Positions 1-11,383 of a stretch of DNA of 64,000 nucleotides are shown piece after piece. Position 1 is the first letter of the stretch. Every line of letters begins with the position of its first letter. The translations under genes were made by a program, and so were the position numbers. The notes beneath the pieces are model-generated. The model had not been told where the DNA came from. It was given only the letters and a program-made list of their open reading frames with translations, and made no database searches. The stretch comes from Lycium barbarum. Taxonomy: Eukaryota > Streptophyta > Magnoliopsida > Solanales > Solanaceae. Location: the NCBI RefSeq assembly GCF_019175385.1, contig NC_083346.1:86752543-86816542 (forward strand), given 5' to 3'.

Positions 1-927
1 CACTGAATGCACAGGAGGGCCGGAATATGGCTGATGCGGCCTAAAAAACTGACCGACGCCCCTTGAAATAGAACCACCATAACTCCTAGTCTGACGTGGT
101 CTCTTGTCACCCCCACTAAAAGCACGGGCCTTAGCGCCCTCAACTATAGAAGCATGCTCGATAATGGACTGGAAGGAAGCCCCCATAGACTCCATCTGAA
201 GACAAGAAATCTGTCGAGAGCCCACTAGTCCCCCAACAAAACGCTGATCATGCCGGCCTCAGTAGGGATCAAAGGAGTGGAATAATGTGCCAAATATAGA
301 AAACAGGTCACATAAGCCTCCAAAGACATTTCCCTCTGCTCAAGATGTAAAAACTTCTCCCTACGCGCCTCTCTCAAAGGGGCATATACCTCTCAAGGAA
401 GGCCCGATAAAACTGAGTCCAAGTCAGGGGAGGGGAACCCTCAGGTCGGCAAGCCACAAAATACCACCACCACGTCTTCTCGTCGCTACGAAACTAGTAG
501 GACACATAATCAACCCCGTGGGTCTCCACGATCCCTATCCGGTGCAACAACTCATGCATATCTAGAATAAACTCATAAGCATCATCCGAAGAAGTACCCG
601 AAAACCTCAAAGGCTCTAATTTCCTGAATCGTCCAACAAGATCCTGATCCGACGCGGTCATAACAGCGCCCTCCATGGGCCTAATATCATCACCAGGAAC
701 GAGTATCCATCAATGCAGGGAGCCATAATTGCAGCAGGGTGTGCTACCCGAGTAGGTCCCTGCTTAGGGGTCTGCGCCCCAACTCTGGTCTGCGAATCTC
801 CGCCAGGAACAGTAACACCAGCTGCCGCTTGCTGGGCATCAAGATGAAGTAGAACCCTGGCCATAGTGTCATGAATGTCCTGATCAGAAGTAACCTCAGG
901 CTGTACCCGCGCTGGGGCCACACCATC
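1..927 (-). pseudogene. Ty3/gypsy gag, downstream part, broken
   Basis: This is the minus-strand capsid (gag) region of a Ty3/gypsy retrotransposon. Near 500-670 the translation has the gag segment with FRKLEPLRFSGT and AYEFILDMHELLHRIGI, followed toward lower coordinates by the tryptophan-rich retrotransposon gag core (WWWYFVACRPEGSPPLTW near 415-475). The frame is broken by at least one stop (YMPL then TGA near 380) and frame shifts, so no full protein is possible. The N-terminal part of the same frame lies at 4066-4260, on the other side of an inserted solo LTR; the reading frame is continuous when one target-duplication copy is removed. Downstream pol lies off the left edge. Family assignment is firm from the gag pattern; the lineage (Tekay-like) is inferred from LTR style. 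Confidence 0.75.
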
Positions 928-3900
928 TGTTATATCCCGTGTTTCGCATAGTCGAAAATTTCAAAATAATTGTGACTTGTGAGGAATAAGGCCATATGTT
1001 GATTTCATTTGATATATATATGTTGTTGCTCATGAAAAATATTGACGTGGAAACATCGGGGAAGGCCAAGGGCAAATTTGGAATTTTGGAAATTAGTTTC
1101 GGGAATTACAAATAAGACCCATAATAAATTGGGCTCAAATAAAATAAGAAAAATTGAGGCCCAAAGAGGGAGGGGTGGCCGGCCATCATCATGGCCCAAG
1201 CCCATGCCCCTTAAAAACCCATGTGATAAATTATATTAAGGAGTTTTATCCCTTAGAAGTTTCAAGAAAAATTAGAGAAAGAGAGAACAAAAGAAGAAGA
1301 GCAAAAATAAGCTAAGCCATTCGGCCAAGACCCTAAGAAATTAGGTCCTTGAAATTTTGTTTCCAAAATTGTTTTCTTGTGGTATTTCCACTAATTCAAG
1401 GACCCTCTACAACGTGGTGTAGCTATTTCGGAAGATAGGCCACTTGTTTCGCCAATTTAACACTTTGGACAAGTGAAGAAGTTGGGAGGAAAAAGGTAAG
1501 AATTAATCCCTTTTAATTATGTTATGAAGGCTTGTTTATGTTGTAGTATGTAGAAATGGGTATAACTTATGGAAATATGGAAGTTTGTATGGTGGGTGTA
1601 TATGTGTGTATGTAGCCATGTATATGTATTGTTGTATAGGCAATATGAGTTGAATTTTATGTAGTATTCTAGTTGTGGTTGTTGTAAGTTCCATATTGGA
1701 CATGGAAGTTTGATAATTTGGTTGAAGTTGTAAAATGGAGTAGGGGGCCGTGTAGTGTGGGAGATAAAATGGAAGTGAATTAATTTTGTTTAATATGTTA
1801 GTTGTGACCCTTACAATGTAAATGAAGGTTAAATGGTCTAAGTTGGCATTGAAATTGATTGTAGAAGATTATGTCATTTAGTATGATTTTATGATATTAG
1901 GGAAATGAAGTGTTAAAGTATGGATTGTTGTTGTTGATTATGAATTTGAAAGTAGAAGATGCGTCGTGGTAGTTTTGTTGCGTATGAAGGAATTCGGGTG
2001 GAATAATGTGAAATGGTTCCGAATTGTATTTAAATGGTCTTAAATTAGTAAATGAATATGGAAATGTTGATATTAGGTTGGAATTGTGAAGTTGGAATGG
2101 AAGTTGTTGCACTATGTAGAAAAGAAGACTATTTATGTTATAGTGTGTTTTGTGATGATTGTTGATGTTGTTGGTATTGTTGTGTTGTTGTTGTTGATAT
2201 TTTGGGTCGAGATGATTCTCGGGGATGTTGAATTTGTAGGGGAAATGATGCCAAAATTTCGGTAGACAAATATGGACTTAAGTTTGAATTCTTAAAAGCT
2301 TGTAACTCATATTTGGTAATTATAACCAATTATAGATTTTGGTGAAAACGGGAGTTGAGCTCGGACGAGCGTGGAACGCGAATAAGGTATGTAAGGCCCT
2401 ACCTTTCCTTCTTTTGGCATGTCCTAGGTGTACTAGGTTTGAATTTGAGCCTCGGGGAATATCCTGTTCCTAGAAATCCGAGTTTACTTTTAGTACTATT
2501 TCATTCAATGAAATTGAATTAGAATCATATGTTTGTTGGAAAGAAATGCTCAAGCACTCGTAACTTTCACATACGTAATCGAATCGCTTTGAAACTTTCA
2601 TGGATGACTCCATAGAGTCTAACGTTTGTAAATTTCGTACGCCACCTCGACTTTACCCGAGGTGGGCCCACTAGTCCCGAGACTTCCTTCGTTTGTCTTA
2701 CTTGATCTATTTTTGTATGATATAAAAAGGGGACTTTTGCCTATGAATTTAAGGCTCCGTTTGATTTGCTCCATAAGTTATTTGAAAGCTCCTTAATGTA
2801 AATGATACTAAATTTTCAGAAAATGGTTTATGAGGTATTTTTCGAAAGTTTTGTAAATTTAAAGGCTCATATCTTTGGTATACTAATTCCGACAGACTCG
2901 ATACTTACTTTGAGCTTTCTGATCTCAATATATATATGTATATGTATTTATTTGTCGAGTCTTGGAATTTAATTGTGTATATGCATATGGTTTCCGCACT
3001 ACTCTGCTCGTGCCTATTACTATGATATCGTTCGCCGGTTCCCGGGCCGATTTTGTGATTGTGTGTATTATGACATATTCGGCAGTATGATGTGTTACGG
3101 TTCCCGAGACCTCGCCATAGAGCCGGGTACCGTTTATGGAGTTATGCTGTGATATGGCTTATGATATGTTTTGATGATATGATACGTTGCGATGATATGT
3201 TATGTTCGGGGTTTGTACGGAGATTTGAAACCTTCTAGAGTATGCTGTGTTGTGGCACCAGCGTCGGAGTGGTGACCACGTTCCTGAGCCTTATGCATGA
3301 TTTCTGTTTGCATTATGTACATATGTCTTCAGTACAGGTTTTGATATATTGATCCGGTATTCTCTCTCTGTACCCTTCACTTTAGTTATGGTTTGGATTT
3401 CTGTACTTTATGCTTTACATACTCAGTACATTTTTCGTACTGACCCCCTTTCTTCCGGGGCTGCGTTTCATGCCCGCAGGTACAGAGGTTCGTGATCCGC
3501 CAGTGTAGGCCACCCATTCTGCTATTACAGAGTGCTCCTTTTGATCCGGAGCCCATGCGTTGGTACATATCTTTTATGATGTATATGCTTCTGTATATTT
3601 GACCATTTGGAGTACGGCGGGGCCCTTGTCCCGTCATATGATTCCGTTATGATTTGTAGAGGCCTGTAGTCATATATGTGGGTCATGGGTCATGTGGGTG
3701 TTCGTTTGTTTATGATTTGCGTCTTACTGCGGTCCCGTTTGCTATTATGGCCAAAACGGCCCATTTGTCTGTATACGTGTATGTATCTGGCGATGTATAT
3801 TCCGCCAATCTACCAGATTTGAATGCGGCCAAAATGGCCTGTATGTGTATATGTGCATATAATCGGCGATGTGTATTCCGCCGCCTCTTTTGATTCTGAT

Positions 3901-4065
3901 ATGATATTTTGTATGCGCGACCGCTTCAGGTAATAATTGTTTTCAGTCTATTAAAATGATGAATATTAAATTTTAGTTAAGCTATAATATGACGATTTGG
4001 TATGTAAGTCTGGTTGGGGTGCCCAAATAGGGCACCAGTCGCGGCCCACGGGGTGGGTTGTGACA
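928..4065 (+). mobile_element. Solo LTR of a Ty3/gypsy element, nested in gag
   Basis: The segment starts TGTTATATCCCGTGTTT and ends GGGTTGTGACA, the TG...CA form of Solanaceae Tekay-like gypsy LTRs. It is flanked on both sides by CCATC (923-927 and 4066-4070), a perfect 5-bp target duplication. Its internal text (TGCTTTACATACTCAGTACA near 3411, followed by the CTGCGTTTCATGCCCGCAGG motif) matches the style of the LTRs at 11384-14830 and 59655-62695. No internal retrotransposon domains are present, so it is a solo LTR left by LTR-LTR recombination. About 3725-3895 holds a roughly 90-bp tandem duplication with GGCCAAAA and CGGCGATGT blocks. Confidence 0.85.
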
Positions 4066-4260
4066 CCATCCTCTTCGGCCTGGCCTCGTTCCGCCTGATA
4101 CTCAGGATCGAGAGACGGAGATCTCTCTTGCCGCTGTCCTACCGCAAGAGCCCTGCCCCTGGTTGGGGCAGCCCCGCAGCCTCTCACTCTGCCGCGCCCT
4201 CTGGCTGTCGCTCACCCTCGGGTGCCAGCCGTAGCTGCAGGCTCTGACACCAGACCTCAG
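4066..4260 (-). pseudogene. Ty3/gypsy gag, N-terminal part
   Basis: On the minus strand this reads a charged gag leader (SPSLDPEYQAERGQAEEDG) that joins in frame to VAPARVQPEVTSDQD on the other side of the solo LTR, once a single copy of CCATC is kept. The leader is rich in Arg and Gly and contains a stop upstream, so the start codon is not certain. It lies about 240 bp from the primer binding site, as expected for the start of an internal region. Confidence 0.65.
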
Positions 4261-4477
4261 GCCATCGTAGCTCGAGTACTCACCATCTGTGAGAGAAGAT
4301 ATAAGAGTCAGATACCAATTTAATCTTTCTAGATACTAATTTGAATAAAGTAGCACGAAAGAATGAAAGAAGGTAAGATTTCCTAAATGTCTTATTGCCT
4401 CTCGTAGATAAGTACGGAGCTCATCGTACCGATCCACAAGACTCTACTAGACACGCTCTTGTATTTTAGACCGATTA
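4261..4477 (-). other. Untranslated leader of the gypsy element
   Basis: This stretch between primer site and gag has no sustained reading frame. It is consistent with a retrotransposon leader and nothing else was recognised in it. Confidence 0.5.
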
Positions 4478-4499
4478 ACCTGGGGCTCTGAAACCAACT
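4478..4499 (-). other. Primer binding site, tRNA-Met type
   Basis: Read on the minus strand directly after the LTR end, the sequence is AGTTGGTTTCAGAGCCCCAG. It matches TGGTATCAGAGCC, complementary to the 3' end of plant initiator tRNA-Met, with few changes. This fixes the orientation of the element (minus) and identifies 4500-7249 as its 5' LTR. Confidence 0.8.
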
Positions 4500-7249
4500 T
4501 GTCACGACCTATTTAGGCTAAGCCGTGTAGACACTTACCTTTTCCACCTCGGTAAGCAAACCCTCGAACCAACGATAAATAAAGACATGAATAAATGAAT
4601 CAAGCAAGCGGAAAAAATAAATATGTAAGTCTCACAATAATATATATAGTAGTATAGTGTGGAATAAGAAATACCCCCAGGGTCTAGTCTAAGTCATACA
4701 AGAGCATCTAATGAAAATATACAAGTTAGGAATAATAATACATAAATCCGTCTATGTCTCAGAATAGCAAAACAGAAGAGTCTTCAAGGCAGCGAACGTC
4801 CGTGCTCACCCTGGAAACTCGTAACAATGCTGAAGGAGACGATCAACCACGAGCGATGGAAGTAGACCCAACTTGATACTCTGCATTCATAAAGGAATGC
4901 AGTAATTGCAGGTCAGTACAAAACAGCGGTACTGGTAGGCATCATCGGCCGACTAAGCATAGCTAACACAAGTCAGATAATAAAGCAAGATATGCAGGCA
5001 AACCAACAAGTATAAGTCAAACATAATCGAAGTTAAGTACACATCATTGCCTAAGTGAAGCATCTAATCCCAATTGCACCAAGTCTCAATATATCAACCT
5101 AATCCAACATCACAAGTACATCACCAAATCATCTGAAAGTAAGTTGTGAATGCAATGCAATGCAATGCAATAATGAATGGATGCAACGCAATGTCATGTA
5201 AATGTTGTGTACATATGTACTGCGGACATAAATATCGACATCTCGGTAGCACAACCCAAAGTGACTCGCGAAGTCTAAGTGCCACCCATTCCTAATCTTT
5301 GCCAACAGATAGACTGGATCCCAGATCTTTGCCCACGAGGGGTTCTCACCGGCACCACCCTAGGGTACCTATGGAGTCCATGCACTCACTCAATCCATGA
5401 TTTCGGAATGAACATCAGATATCGAACTCTCACATCACTCAAGTAAAAATTGAGCCCAACTCATCACAGTGTTTCATCAAGTATTATCAGTATCTCAATA
5501 GTATATCATGAAGAATGAGAGTGCGTACAATGCATGTATCAACATCAATAATCATGCTCAATATCACAAGTACCAACAATGGGTACGCCCACAATATATC
5601 CAAATCACAAGTACCAACAATGGGCATGCCAACAATATATCAGAGTCACAAATACCAACAGTGGGTACGCGAACAGTATTATAATCCAGATGGAACAACA
5701 GATTCCAATATCTACTAACAACACGTGGCATCAAGCCAACACAATAGGACAATCAAATCATAACACAAAAGGGTTGCTAGCCCCAATCACACAACAGGGC
5801 TCAACCTAAGACAATATCCATCCCAACTTCATACCCGAAGGTTTACATGCTGTCTTCGACAATATCATCTAATGATATATGCTTCGCTACACGAAGTCTT
5901 ACCAAGGGTAAGCCATAACCTACCTGGATGGCCGAACCGCAAACACCAACTCACTCATTTGCCTTGCTTTTCCGCTGAGCCTCAGAACCAAAGTAGTCTA
6001 AGCATAATCGAAATCTAGATTAGAAATCATGAAGAATGATACTAATATTACTATCATTCAATTTAGGTCAAATCCGACCCTAGAATTTGGGAAAACGGGC
6101 CCACGAGTTCAAAACGGAAAATTCGGAAGCAAAATATCAAATTAACCACTAGGTAATCATAACCCAACCACTAATTGCTGATTTAACTCATGAAATCCCC
6201 TAATTTCAAAATTGAAGCAAAACCCTCAAATTTGGGTATAAACCCTAACTCTTTGATTCAAGAATTCAACACTAATAATGTGATATAAATGATTAACAAC
6301 CTTAGATTCATCAAAATCTAGCATGAACCCCATCAATTTCATCATTAATAAGCCTAGATAGAACAATCACCAAAACCCACTTTTAATCTTCCATACCTAA
6401 GGAATGGATAAAGTAAGGGGAATCCTTAGATGATTAGGATTAATGAAATAGTAAAAGGATTAGAGGAACTTACCACCAAGAATCTCCACTAAAAGTCACC
6501 AAGAACAGATCCCAAGAGTTCTATTTTCGTAATGGTATTAAATGAGGGACTAAAGGCTTTTAACACTTCATTAATTATACCCACTGCCTGTCACCCGCTT
6601 TGGCGACACTGGGAACGCTCCAGCGGTCCCTGGAACGCTCCAGCGGTCCCTTGGCAGCTTCAGCGGTCAAGCCCAATTGGCTTGGACTGCTCCCGCGGCA
6701 AGGTGAGTGCTTTAGCGATACCGTTGCCGGGATACTGGTGCCGCCAAAGCGGGCACCAGACACCAGAAAATCCACCCAAGTTTCACAATTCAATCCAATT
6801 TTTCAACTAATTCCCGAGACCATCTGCTCACATACCATACACATAAACACACATAAAAACACTTTACGAACGCGCTCGTGGCCTCGAATTCCCAACGAAG
6901 GTCCCGTTGATCGAGTCAACCCCCGATACCTTAATTTCACTGTCCCAACCTAAGTCTCAAAATGCATCCGAGTGCATTAGGAACCAAACCAGATATACCC
7001 ATTAGTTCTAAACCACCATCCGGACCTCTCGGAATTGATGAATTTTTGAAAAATATCCGTTTACCCAAAAATTCAACTTTGGGTCAACTATTTTTCACTT
7101 TAAGCCCAATTTCACAAAAGGTTGCCCGAATCCGATCTAGACACCTCGCGAAGCGTACCAACTGTTCCTTCAGGTCAAAAGTGAGCTATCCAAGCTCGGG
7201 AAAGGACGAAAATGCCGAAAAGTCTATAACGACCAAACAGGTCGTTACA
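4500..7249 (-). mobile_element. 5' LTR of Ty3/gypsy element
   Basis: On the + strand this begins TGTCACGACCTATTTAGG and ends AACAGGTCGTTACA. On the minus strand it therefore starts TGTAACGACCTGTTTGGTCG, a common Solanaceae gypsy LTR start. The primer site abuts its minus-strand 3' end. It contains a tandem repeat of about 44 bp (5569-5690, ACAAGTACCAACAATGGG units) and a short duplication GGAACGCTCCAGCGGTCCCT near 6609-6650. The other LTR lies off the window, so the target duplication (TAGTG expected, from 7250-7254) cannot be tested here. Confidence 0.8.
5569..5690. repeat. About 44-bp tandem repeat in LTR
   Basis: Three degenerate copies of a unit containing CACAAGTACCAACAATGGGT followed by an AATATAT-type spacer. 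It lies wholly inside the gypsy LTR, and the short open frames across it are by-products of the repeat. Confidence 0.7.
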
Positions 7250-7253
7250 TAGT

Positions 7254-9030
7254 GTTTTCCAATTACGTTTTTGCTAATGATTCCTTAATTTCCTATCCGG
7301 CCAATAGTCAGAGTGCTAGGTCTGTTGTTGACATACTAAGTACGTATGCTAAATGTTCGGGCCGGGTGATTAATATAGATAAATCTACTATTAATTTTAG
7401 CAAGAATATTTTAGAGGTGGATAAAGGAAATATTTTGTCTATATTGGGACAACATCAAGACAATCAAATGGGTATGTACCTTGGACTACCGACAGTCATA
7501 GGAAGGTCTAAAAAGAAAGTCTTATATTTTATTAAGGATAGGGTGCTAACAAAAATTAAAGGATGGAAAGGGAATTTTTTAAGTCAGCTGGAAAAGAGGT
7601 TATGTTAAAAGTGGTATTAAACGATGTACCTACTTATGCTTCTTGTTTTCAGCTTCTCGAGAGGTTAGGTAAGGACATAACATCTATTCTTTCAAACTTT
7701 TGGTGGAGTTGGGGTGATGGAAAGAAAAATATTTATTTTGAAAAATGAGATAAATTATGTGAACCAAAAATTGGGGGGGTGGGGGGGGTGGGGTGGGGGT
7801 GTTAGGCTTTTGAGATATTAAGACTTTTAATAAAACTATGTTGGCAAAGATGACTTGGAGAATTTTGCTTAATGTCGATTTGCTTCTGTCTAGAATCTTG
7901 GAAAGTAAATATTTTCCAATTGTTTCTTTCTTGGATGTTACAACAGCTTCATTAGCGTCTTGGTTTTGAAAAAGTATAGTTTGAGGTCAAGAATTGTTAG
8001 AAAAAGGGCTACGATGGAGAGCTGCTACTGGTGAGGAAGTTTATGTGTGGAAAGACCCTTGGATTCCAAAAACCACTAGGTTTAAACCTCATAGAACCAT
8101 CACTCTTGAAAATTTGGACATAAAAGTGTTTGATCTAATAAATGTAGAATTCCAGACTTGGAAGATGAACGAATTGAATAGACTTTTTTGCTTGAATGAT
8201 GGTAATGATATTTTGACTATTCCTTTATCTACTACATGTTCTAGGGATAAAATAATTTGGCACTTTACAAAATTGGGGACTTATGAGGTTAGATCGAATT
8301 ATCACCTTGTAAGAAATTTAAGCAAGTAGGGGGATATTAGTGGTAATATTGCTTAATCTAGTAGTCATGCTTTCCCTAAAGTTTTTTTGGGATTATTTAT
8401 GAGCAATGAAAACAAAAAAAAAATAAGCATAAACATTTCCTAAGAAAGTGTGTGGTTAATACCTTACCAGTAAACCATATAATTAGGAAAGAATGAATCG
8501 TGTGAGTAGTGTTTGTAAGAGATGTCGTTTAGAAAATGTGGTTGTGGAACTCATGCTTTTTCGGTGCCATGATTCTCAAATAATTTAGAAAATGAGCCCC
8601 ATTAACTATAATGATCTCGACAATATTACTGACTTCTCTCTGTTGTGAAATGATAAGATCTATATGGCAAAAACATGTTTCTAGTTTTGCTAGTTTTCTA
8701 AATTTGACAATAATGATAATATAGCTTATATGAAAGTCTAGGAATGATTTGTGTTTTAATAATGAATTAACTGATCCCCAGACACTGTGACAAAAGCTTT
8801 ATTTGAGTATAATGTATTTCTTGAAATAATGCTCGTCGAGTCCTCAAATGGTAATTTACGAGAGAATTATGAATATCAACTAATAGTGCCTGAATATGGA
8901 ATTTGTTTGTCTGTGGATGCAGGGTTACAGGTTGAATCGAAGAAGGAGAGCATTGGTTTGGTTGCTATGGATAGCAAGGGTGTTTTGCTTCATGTCCATG
9001 GACCCGGATTCAGTTCGTTGGGAAGTCTGG
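7254..9030 (+). pseudogene. LINE ORF2 C-terminal half: RT, zf-RVT, RNase H
   Basis: Three broken frames follow each other in the order of a plant L1-type LINE. 7252-7608 has the RT catalytic box as FANDS (normally FADDS), then GRVINIDKSTINFSKN and YLGLPTVIGRSKKKV. A frame shift near 7600 leads to GKEVMLKVVLNDVPTYA and SNFWWSWGDG. A G-rich stretch at 7771-7800 breaks the frame again, and 7994-8329 gives RWRAATGEEVYVWKDPWIP. A degraded zinc-finger-like region follows, and near 8915-9000 an RNase H start, VDAGLQVESKKESIGLVAMD. The upstream part is missing at the gypsy LTR junction (7249), so the LINE was probably the insertion target of that element. It is non-functional. Confidence 0.8.
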
Positions 9031-9280
9031 GATCGATTCCTATCACCAGCAGCTTTCTCAGTCAAAGCTTGTCACACCGAAGTTATTGTATAGTGAGCAG
9101 GTTATCCAGTGCACACCCAAAGGGTAGCGGCTGCGGGTTTCCATGGGATTTCTTAAAAAGAAAATACTTGTATTAAGTGTACATAAATTGAAACAATATA
9201 GCAGGCAAAAGATTAGTAATTATACATCAAAAGGTATTAAATGTATTATTTTGTTTAATATATTCCACCAAATGACCCCT

Positions 9281-9289
9281 TAGTATGGC
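9281..9289 (+). repeat. 9-bp target site duplication, left copy
   Basis: TAGTATGGC here is repeated exactly at 19475-19483. Nine base pairs is the hallmark length for Mutator superfamily insertions, and the inverted repeats begin exactly inside both copies. Confidence 0.85.
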
Positions 9290-9328
9290 GGGCTATTTAA
9301 TTATGGGTGACCTTTAAGTTTTAAAATT
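9290..9328 (+). repeat. MULE left terminal inverted repeat
   Basis: This starts GGGCTATTTAATTATGGG directly after the duplication. Its inner 23 bp (9306-9328) match the inverse of 19436-19458 at 20 of 23 positions. Confidence 0.75.
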
Positions 9329-9541
9329 GAGTGGAAGTAACTCAAGGTTTTTTTTTTAATTGAGTAGAGGTGATGATTTTTTGATTAGTAATTAAGGAAT
9401 TTTGGACTTGCCCAATAGTTTCGTTTTTAAAACTTTGACCTAAGCTTTATTTTTAACACTTTGCCCCCAAGTTTTATGTTAAACACTTTGACTCAGCCAA
9501 TATAAACCCTAAAATACCAAAATGGGTAAAAAAAAAAGGGC

Positions 9542-11270
9542 ATGGAGATTGCAAAGGCTTGGACAAGGGGAACACATGAGCACGGGTATGCAGTGCTTGA
9601 TGCGTACCATTATATGCTTCGTTCCGCAAATTCAAGAAGTAAGACAACATTGAAGGTTAATGATAATGGGAAGTTCAAGTACTTTTTTGTGGCCTACAAG
9701 GCTTGGATGCTTGGTTTTGCGCAAATGAGAAAAGTCATAGTTGTCGACGGGACATTCTTGAAGAGCAAGTATGAAGGAATTTTGTTGTCAGCCGTGGCAC
9801 AAGATGCGGAGAACTATGTTTTGCCTGTGGTATTTTATGTAGTGGACAAGGAGTGTAATGCCTCATACAAATATTTTTTTGAACAAATGAAAAGCTTTGT
9901 AGATAATACCACAGAGTTGTGCATAATTTCTGATAGGCATCCAAGTATCAAAAAGGCGGTTTCAATTGTCTTCCCTTTATCTCATTATAATTGTTGCATG
10001 AGGCACCTTGGGGAAAATCTCCGAACCAACTTTCACAATGCGAAGGTCATATCTCAGTTTTATAAAACAGCAAAATCGTACAATATAGATGAGTTCAATG
10101 ACCATTTCAATCAAATCAGAGATATGGTCCCTGGGGCCGCTGAACATCTTGAACGTGTTGGATTCTACAGATGGAGCAAGGTATACTTCCTCGAAAATAG
10201 GTATTCATATATTACTGTTTCCAATAAGTAACACATCAGTTGGAACAACTAAATTACTTGTTGCAACAGGTAAGTTAGTTGTTCCAACAACTCACTTAGT
10301 TGCTGCATTTTGTTATGACACAGATAATTAACTGAAGCTGTTTCCAACAAGTAACACATCTGTTAGACCAACTAACTTACTTGTTGCAACAAGTGAGTCA
10401 CTTGTTCCAACTACTCATGAGTTGTTGCATTTTGTTATGACACAGAGACAATAACTGAAGTTGTTTCCAACAAGTAACACATCTGTTGGAACAAATAACT
10501 CACTTGTTCTAACATGTCACCTAGTTGTTGCAACATATTTAAGCAATTGTTTGATATTTTCCAACAACAATAATCTTTTGTACATTAATGAAATGCGTTA
10601 TTGTTTATTTTCACAGGTATAATCTTATGACGTCAAACATTGCTGAGTCGGTGAACTCAATGTTCAATGTTGAAAGATAATTTACCATTACTGCTTTATT
10701 TGATGTCATAAACAGGAAGTTTGCAGAAAAATTTCATGAGAGGAGTATGGATCGACTCACCAAACATCTGTGTTCCTTCAGTTGATTTTTTTTTTCTCAA
10801 AATTTGTCAACTTGGGGAACAAGTTATTGGCCCATCAAATTGCCAACTACAAGTTCACGGTGTAGTTGCGACAGTCGATCTAAAAAGTAGATCTTGTACT
10901 TGTAGAGTTTTTGACTTGGATAAAATACCTTGTCCACATGCAATTACAGCGCTTTGGGTCCAATTTGGTAACGACTTTGGAAGACGGATTTATGAGTACT
11001 CATCTCCATATTATAAGGTGGAGACTTACATAATTGCATATTGTGAGGAAATTTGTCCTGTGCCTTCTGAAGAATCTTTGGAAGTTCCTTTGGAGATTTT
11101 AGAGAGAGAGATACCTCCTCCATATATTGATCCAAGCAAACTTGGAAGAAGGCAGACAAAGAGGAGGCGTGGAATTGGGGAATCATTTCCAACAAGGAAA
11201 AACAAATAATCCTTATGCAAAACAGCTGGCCACAAAAAAACAACATGTCCAAGCCGAAATGCTCCATAGT
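9542..11270 (+). pseudogene. mudrA-type MULE transposase, broken
   Basis: Exon 1 (9542-10200) encodes the MULE DDE core: VVDGTFLKSKYEGILL (first Asp), CIISDRHPSIKKAV (second Asp) and HYNCCMRHLGENL. It ends at a good donor (AATAG|GTATTC). The matching acceptor is TTTTCACAG at 10608-10616, and exon 2 continues in frame with YNLMTSNIAESVNSM, the conserved MULE segment. A TAA at about 10678 then stops it, and a frame shift follows. From 10721 the frame carries the SWIM zinc finger, CTCRVFDLDKIPCPH, and near 11210 a zinc-knuckle-like tail (CKTAGHKKTTC) after another stop. The N-terminal MuDR domain is missing upstream of 9542; the ATG given is simply the first in frame. The enzyme would cut and join the MULE ends in the nucleus, but this copy cannot. 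Confidence 0.85.
10201..10616 (+). repeat. Transposase intron occupied by about 120-bp tandem repeats
   Basis: The GT...AG intron of the transposase gene is almost wholly tandem repeat. About 2.6 copies of a 118-122-bp unit begin GTTTCCAACAAGTAACACAT and include TTGTTGCAACA and TTGTTCCAAC blocks. Splice junctions restore the conserved reading frame, so the repeat is confined exactly to the intron. Confidence 0.8.
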
Positions 11271-11383
11271 TGTAAATTGCATTGTGTTGTAATAATAGTT
11301 ATCTGTAGGAACTTTATGACATTTTAATGTTATTCTTTCTTACCATGGTAATTTATGTATGGTGTTTGTGAACTTGGTTTATA

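Noticed and set aside
4014..4247. 77-codon + strand frame
   Set aside because: It crosses the solo LTR boundary and is antisense to gag.
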